NCBI GenBank assembly: GCA_002633005.1
Contig: NMRA01000209.1
Coordinates: 607,722 to 671,721, forward strand
Direction of reading: 5' to 3'
Length of the DNA stretch: 64,000 nucleotides
Source of the DNA: Phoronis australis
Lineage: Eukaryota; Phoronida; Phoronidae
Part shown: positions 57,146-64,000 of the stretch, one piece after another
Layout: the number at the start of each line of letters is the position of its first letter
Numbering within the stretch: position 1 is the first letter of the stretch
Made by a program: the position numbers and the translations under genes
The notes under the pieces: generated by a model
What the model was told of the DNA's origin: nothing
Databases searched by the model: none
Seen by the model: only the letters and a program-made list of their open reading frames with translations

Positions 57146-59398
57146 ACGGTAGAGGCCGCATTTCAGGGTTAGAGTACAGGCTCCTGCGGTGGATGGTACA
57201 GGTAAATTCGCGTGTACGACGACAAATTTAATTGGGCTCGTTCATTTGAGCTACCTAAAGCATTAATTAACCCAAGGTTCCTGAAGAAGCAGTCTTAGCC
57301 TACTGCTCTAAAAACTAAACTTTCAGCAAAGATTTACCGATGAAATTTCCGACTCACGGTGATCGGGCGGCTATTTTTAGGCTACATTGAGGTCATAGTT
57401 TTAATCTGGGTCGTCATAATTGGTCAGTTGCCTACACGGCGCCCCCAACAAAAACTGGCACAAATCTAATTCAAATCAACAACGATGTGTTAATGAATGG
57501 ATAAGTTATACTTACACTGAGAACCCTAGATATTTACAGGAAATAGCGACCTAACATCGAGTACATGTATGCGTTCTTATTGACAGAATCGTCAGTTTGC
57601 TGCGTTCCTCGACTCTCCTTTACTGTTACTATAAAATCTCCTTTCCGTGATACAATCTTAACCTCATGTTCTGCGAATCATCACAGTTTCCACCGTTACT
57701 TCCCGGTGTTGCTGTGATCAACACTGGGAAATATTTGCATTACTGCTTTCATTTCACAAGTCAAGAGACAAAAATAGACTGAGAAAACTAAGAAATTCAT
57801 TGAAGCTAAAACAACACACTGCAGTGCGACCGTTCAGTTTACGTTACAATTTTCATGTTCACGGATGGATTGTTTCGAAACTCCGACGAACTTTTTATAA
57901 TATTGAATGGTTCGATGTTTTCACATGTACATTTCACATTCTGAAAATTCTTGTAAATATGTTATGAAATGAAACTATCAGTTATTCAATATCAAAGAAA
58001 ATCTTGTCATTCAACTGGCGCATGTACATGTAGGCCTGTCAAATATTACAGATTACAAACCAAAGCACGTGGCAACAGGATATCGCCGCTATGCAATCAA
58101 GTTCATAAATATGGGATAAACAGACTATCCTACATACGTACATGTACATGTAGTGCATGGATACTACTGCGATATCCTATCTTGAATCCATTTCATCTTG
58201 GAATTAAGACATCAAGACATGACATGGCTGTAGTATACCTATGCAAATGTGTTCTATATGCCACAGTATTTCTTTGGATGTAGGGGCCCCGGTCAGTCGA
58301 TATTTTCTTGTGTTTGCTCATAATTAGCCATGATCTGTGCTATGACAATTAATAAAATATTAACTGACTAAACCATTCGACGAAAGTATTGGATTAAATA
58401 ATAAAACAAAATGCCATGTGTTGCATAGATTACAATACAATGTAGATTGCATAGGATTGAAATGATGTGTTTCTTCAGAAAATTTAAAACTGAATTGTCT
58501 CTTATTCAAGTATACTAAGCCTTATTGGTGGTAATTTGTTTGGAACAGTACATGTATGCACTGACAAGTTCGAAGTTCTTGAATGCGTTGTGCATGACAG
58601 ACACCAGAAGTCATATCAGCAGAACTATACATTCGGTCTTTTATTGTACTTTTACAAAATTATTTGCATTTCAATCTAGTATGTAGTTGGGAATTAGCAA
58701 GCCAGGTATTTCCTATACTTTAGTGGCAGACATAATTATATCTTTGACAGAAAGTGAAATTACAAATGACCTAAATTCGAAAGATGATCTTTTTATTTAA
58801 ATTACTAATTCTTGAATTCTCATACGAAGTAACCAGTTATGTTTGAGATCAATGGAACAGGGGTTTGGAAATAGCAGTAGGCAATATGAATATTTTGGTA
58901 AGATGGGAAAGGCCTTTTTATGCCAAATTATTTGTCACTCCTTCTCAAAATTTTAGCCGTTTTTAACTTGCACTATAGACTATTCCTACATATTAAGAAA
59001 TATAGAAACGTGGTTGTTAGCTGAACTGCATCTGCAATAAATCAAAAGCAAGTCTTTGGCAAGTCATTTTGTTGCACGTGGACAAAGTACGATTTTCTAC
59101 TTAAGACAAAATATTTTGGAAGAAATGCGAGGTTTTGCGCCAAAACCAATTTAAAAAGATTCCTGTGGTTCTATCCACAAAAAAACATTTTGAACACGCC
59201 AGAATAATTCCAATGGCCTTGCCTTGAATGCTTGTGATGAGTATGCTAAGCTGCTGTCATGGCAACCCTTCCTTGGATTCGTGTTGTTGGAGAAACAATT
59301 GACAGGATTATTTCCTGTAGTTGCCATGGCAATAGTATTTTTGATTTTCTAAGTAGTGATACTGATTTTTAAATACTAAGCCCAGATTTTGGTTTCAG
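57146..59398. other. No gene recognised
   Basis: Unassigned AT-rich sequence; four to five TACATGTA motifs at 57560-58560. Confidence 0.35.
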
Positions 59399-59500
59399 AT
59401 ACTTAAAACTGATCCAAATCTAGTGGCAAGTTTGAGTGCAACAGATGTCTTGGCATCCATTTTTGGATTTTCAAAAATGTCCTTGCGACCGATCACATAA
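59399..59500 (+). CDS. Possible terminal exon
   Basis: Acceptor (GATTTTGGTTTCAG|) opens 33 codons to a stop, reading ILKTDPNLVASLSATDVLAS then IFGFSKMSLRPIT. No upstream exon with a matching phase was found. Weak. Confidence 0.15.
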   Translation: MLKTDPNLVASLSATDVLASIFGFSKMSLRPIT

Positions 59501-59689
59501 CTGTAAACCGGGTAATTGGCTGATCATTTAACTAATTAGTCCAACATTTTGCGGAAAATATCAACTATTTTAAGGTATAATAGTAAGACAAAGCCATCAA
59601 ATCACTAATTACCGGCAACGGCACGGGAAATAACACAACAAGAGAGTGAGTTAATGAACGTTTAATTACGGAGGTGTGTTGGTAATGTC

Positions 59690-59880
59690 TTGGTTACGGC
59701 TTTGATACGCCGTAAAATATAATTATTTCTTAAAATGTAAAAACCGCTACATTTTACGGCATTGTTACATTTTACGTTTCTTGGCCTCTCGTTAAATGTA
59801 ACAAATTGTTACATTTTATGTAATTTTTACAATTCACGCCAAGTGCACATCCGAGAAATATGTCATTATTACATTTTATG
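59690..59880. repeat. Repeated TTACATTTTA motifs with hairpins
   Basis: At least five sense and three antisense copies of a TTACATTTTA motif. GCCGTAAAAT (59709-59718) and ATTTTACGGC (59751-59760) form a perfect 10 bp stem; AAATGTAAC / GTTACATTT forms another just to the right. Confidence 0.55.
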
Positions 59881-61734
59881 AAAGCGACGTCATATTTCAT
59901 GAGTTTGCAGGGTATTTGTTACAGGGAGAAAAACGCTTCACACACTAACGGCTTCCTTCGTGGATTGTTTGAAGGAAATTCTGCCAAATGTGCTAGATCA
60001 TATTTAATGATGTCCCTCTGGGCTTTCCATTTTTTAATGTAATCAGATATCAACGCTGTTTTCTCCATAGATTTGCGCCTAATATAGCAGTTCATTGCGA
60101 AGAGAAATTCCAATGATCAAATTCTGGAATAGATTAGTCGCAATGGAGGACACCACAATTACTAATACGATTTTTCTTTGGGATTATACAGTAGGTTGCA
60201 ACAAAATAACTGGTCTCCAGAATTAGTACGCATTCTTTGTAGAGACCTGCAAGCTGGGAACATTTTTTTAATAAGTGCTCTTTTGATATACGCATAGCAT
60301 GCAATTTTTTGCAAAAGCAACTGGCTGACACTTGGTCCGACCAGATCCAAACAGCGCCCAAATTCAGAACGCTAAAAACGTTTAAAAATACTTTTGAAAG
60401 CAGAGCTATACATTAAGCTTCCGCATGACCGATCTTTACGATCATTTCTAGCTCAGTTTCGCTATGGAATTCATCATCTCACAGTAGAAACGGGACTCTT
60501 TATAGGTTCATCCTTGGAGTACATACTGTGTCACTCATGACAAGTTGAGGGTGAGTTTCATATCACTTAAAATGAAGATTCATTTATTCAATCATTTGTA
60601 CCCCGTACAGTTTCAATTCCAGATGAAATGAGTTTCCAGGATCGGGTAACAAGTTTATTATTGTTAATGTGTTCTTGCAATCTTTTGCTGGAGCTCACAG
60701 GTTAAACCAAACGTGTGTCCGGCATTACAGTAAACAAACTTCCCGCAGTAAGCAGAACAGAAACAATGAAATCGTATTTTGGCTAATATTTATCGTATTT
60801 CTCCGGGATCAAACGACCACAACAGATTTTTTCACGGAAAATCAAATTTCGGAAGCCACCGTGATAGAAAAATCACTCGCTTTAGTCCAGGATAGTTTGA
60901 TTTATTTCAGCCAACTTTACTGCCTTGAAGTCATCGCTAATGCAGTAATTCCCCTACTCCGCATAAAAGGAGCGAGATGAAAATTTCTGATACCCACAGC
61001 GAGCACACGCGTAAACATACATGGGGAGACAGCAAACTATATCAGAGAAATAAATACTGTATTTCATTGGGGTCCGTCCAAGAATTTCTTGTGGTTAAAA
61101 TATTCATTTCTCTACACCATTATAATCGATGATTTCCATTTTGGCAACTCCTAAATTTGGTTGATTTTTATCCTTCTTTTATAGATGTGTAGTTTCCTAA
61201 GATCAAGCATTAAATTACACATTTGAGACCTAACAGATTGTTCAAAATATATCTTTGGGCGTTACCTCTATCTGTTTTTGACAAATCCGTTCACTTATCT
61301 TCATTCAATTGAGAGACTGAACAATATTGCAAAAACCAGTACAGACGGAACAGGTTCGCTGACTCATTCTCGCAGAAAAATCAGTCATCAATTGGTAAAA
61401 TTCCAATCTTATCAAGATAAGTATTGGTACTAAATTTCCTGTGGGACCACATTAATTTGGTGTCCCAAAATCGCTGGGTCAATCGGTAGATTTTAAACGC
61501 GTGTCTTTATGTTTAGAACTCAAAAATCCGCAGAAGTTCAATTTCCCAAAATTTCTTCTGTCACGTCGTGAAAATTTTGAGGCCTTAAGTCCATGGTTCG
61601 CTTGAAGTAATTGTTGTTGAAGTGAGTAGGCGGATTTGCGTATCACAGGCAACGCAAGCATATTAGTTGTTGTTATCTACAAACGACGTATTGGCACTTA
61701 GCTAAGCATGTACTGTGTACTGTCGTTAAATAAT
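59881..61734. other. No gene recognised
   Basis: Chance frames of up to 103 codons (60669-60980) without family resemblance. Confidence 0.35.
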
Positions 61735-62200
61735 TTCAATAATAATGATAATAATAGTAATAACATAATGATTATAATAGTAATAATTGTTTATAATGTT
61801 TATCACGAAACTTCTATACAATGAATCTACATGACCCAGAAAGCGCCAAGAGGCATTATATCTGGGTTAAAAAAGTACAAAGAAATCTATATACAATTAT
61901 TTTACACAAATACATAAATTAAAAAACTGTTGTTAAGATTACAATCACATATGATTACGAAAGTAAATAAATCATTTTCATACACATTTATACAATTCTA
62001 TCCGCTCACACAAAGAGATTTAATATTATAAAGGAATTTTCACACTACTTCGAATAAAACCTTATTTTCATTTGGGTTGAGTTCTTGACTTCCATATAGA
62101 AAAAAATGTACACTTGCGATATCTCAGAATATTTTTTATAAATATTGGGGTATTCTTCGAGTGTCTTGAAAAGCTGTACCCTCTGCTCCTTGCATACTTC
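61735..62200 (-). mobile_element. 5'-truncated LINE 3' end
   Basis: Minus-strand copy of a LINE end related to the one at 1.5 kb. It has an (ATT)n-like tail (61735-61795), a stem-loop (61834-61867) whose CCCAGA ... CATTATATCTGGGTT matches 1547-1577, and an AT-rich 3' UTR. A short C-terminal reading, CEVCKEQRVQLFKTLEEYP followed by NIYKKYSE, ends at 62045. The stop-to-hairpin distance is similar to that of the intact element. The coding part differs from the 1.7 kb protein, so it is a related family, truncated near 62200. Confidence 0.65.
61834..61867 (-). other. LINE 3' stem-loop, second copy
   Basis: Outer arms ACCCAGA / TCTGGGT with an added inner stem GCC/GGC that the first copy lacks by a 3-base deletion. 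Confidence 0.7.
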
Positions 62201-64000
62201 ACAAGTACCAGGTGGGTACGGGTACACAAAATACCAAAGGGGATAAAGTATAATACACAGTACCATACACGTGACTACCAACTGGGCGATACAATACTGA
62301 GAACAAACTGGCTGAGTGAGCAGACCTACTTTGTGTGGTAAAGTTTTTAACAATTTTCTGGCAGCCTGAGTGAGTAGTCATTACTGTCGCTATGTGGGTA
62401 CACATACATGTAGTCCAGGCAGGTATGAAAAAGGTTGTGTTGTGGCACACTTATTGCCACATGGACAAGGTTAATCGTGGACGATCAGCCCCGTCCACCC
62501 ACTCGATGAATGTGCCTAATAATATCCCTAATTTTTATAAGTATTAATACTGTAATTATTTTTTATAATTTATATAATTATCTTTAGCATCATCGCCATT
62601 ATTATGATACTCCTGTTTCTATTACTGTTATATAAACATCCTTCAGTAATATTCCAGGAAGTTATTTCCATTCTTGACGCCTAGACCGGAAACGATCATG
62701 TGCAGCGTATTACATAAATGAAAATGGAAGCAACAAAAGCTGGCTACTGTGTTCGGTTTCGCAGTATAAGTTTTCTAACTTTTGCATCAATATAAAAGTA
62801 ACTGCAACGTCTGATTCCAATCGTTGTCAGTACACACAAAGCGGTGTACACGTGATGGTTACAAAGAGTCTCGTTGGCAAGTCTGTTTATTTACATGTAG
62901 TCAAATATATACAGACGCTGTAATCCTCTGAGCTTTCGTTCCGTGTTACATCCCGGGTCAGGGAGAAATCTTTCCGACTTAACTATAGGTCACGTGGTGT
63001 GACCAACACTTGTCGTATATTCTCATAGAGTTCGATTAGTTTTACTTTTTACCAATCTGCCATTATAGTTGGCTCACGTGAACATGTCTCTTTAGTGAAA
63101 TTTATCAGGAAAATAAACGTACGTTGATGAGCTGACTAAGAATACTGCTCGAAATCCTTGGCCGGAACAATCAACATAAACTTTCGTCTCAGTGAATTCA
63201 ACAACGCTGCAGTCTGTCTCGAGTTGCTCCACCAAAATTGCTGCTCTTATGAAACACAGTTTGCTTTCTTTGCTTCAGGACCCTGGGTGCATATTCAGAT
63301 TTTAAACATGAAGAGCGTTGATGACGCTGGCCATCACAATGCCATTGACAACATGTTGGATTTTGTTTGAGTGAACTATCACTATCTTTTGTCGATGGTT
63401 TTGACTCTACCAGTGGCACGATATAGGGTTGAATGCACAAACGAACAAAAATGTAACCGTTTAAATGGTTACAGTTTACTCCGGCAGTAGAAACCTAAGG
63501 AAAATTCAATTCCATGCACACGTCACCGCCCGCTCAGTGACACGGCCGTTTCCCAGTCGGCGAAGAGCTGGATAGAAAGCACTCACTGCCATCATAGTCT
63601 ATGCTGTCATCATGGATAATGTCAACCAGTGCTGTTGGCTACAGGCCGGGACCTTGTAACCGCGAACCTGGGATGCACACTGTTATATTTCTATGCTGGT
63701 TTCGGACCAAAGATGAAGATCGATACGATTGTGACTAAGACATATATATTGAGAGTACATGAAACATCAACCGGAACAGGAAGTACATGTAGGTAACAGA
63801 GCATGCCTACTATACTAGGACACTGGTAGCGACATCTTTAGTTACTACTGACCATAACGTAACATCCCCCTTGTTGAAAGAAAAAAAAAACGATGAAACA
63901 CTATCCTAATTTTAAAACTATGACAACTTGTCCTAACTATAAGACAATGGGTGGACTATCATTGTCTGGACAGTCAAACGGGGATTATTCTGCCCCAACG
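62201..64000. other. No firm gene
   Basis: A frame ending at 63370 follows a good acceptor (TTTGCTTTCTTTGCTTCAG at 63275) and reads PWVHIQILNMKSVDDAGHHN then AIDNMLDFV to a stop; it has no partner exon. The rest is unassigned. Confidence 0.3.

Overview
The window looks like a gene-poor, repeat-rich stretch of an animal nuclear genome. There are no bacterial operons. The recognisable proteins are eukaryotic transposable-element enzymes, and the possible genes are short open stretches bounded by GT/AG splice signals. The one intact long gene is a non-LTR retrotransposon of the CR1/L2 type with a 2A peptide at its N-terminus. Such elements are known from sea urchins, amphioxus, acorn worms and some molluscs, so a marine invertebrate is likely; the species cannot be named from this sequence. 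The composition is AT-rich, and the 8-mer TACATGTA is strongly over-represented.

Layout. 1.5-5.1 kb: intact 2A-bearing LINE (minus strand) with a 3' stem-loop that recurs in a truncated relative at 61.7-62.2 kb. 7.5 and 16.5 kb: inverted copies of a ~160 bp interspersed repeat. 10.3-12.4 kb: decayed second LINE, invaded by a foldback palindrome and followed by a tRNA-derived SINE. 13.1-15.1 kb: perfect-type hairpin and a Harbinger-like TIR element. 17.3-18.45 kb: 1.13 kb TIR element with an 8-bp target-site duplication. 22.2-24.4 kb: broken mariner-type transposase, a (CAT)n tract and a Penelope-like RT fragment. 26.3-30.8 kb: hairpin, GGAGAAAA repeats, a near-identical direct duplication joined by one N, a large foldback element and a second (CAT)n tract. 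32.4-43.9 kb: a possible split gene (TATA box, signal-peptide exon, phase-compatible downstream exons), with a minisatellite, a foldback and a TTAA-flanked element in or near its introns. 45-48.1 kb: SINE, small exons and a second duplication joined by one N. 48-64 kb: mostly unassigned, with weak minus-strand coding candidates, a palindrome-rich TIR element at 54 kb and the second LINE end.

The two single-N joins, each flanked by near-identical sequence with SNPs and small indels, look like two haplotypes of a highly heterozygous individual placed in series. In the second, one copy carries an extra ~300 bp inverted-repeat insertion, so that pair acts as a filled/empty-site comparison. The protein-coding content outside transposons is uncertain; exon calls are proposals based on splice sites and frame, not on homology.
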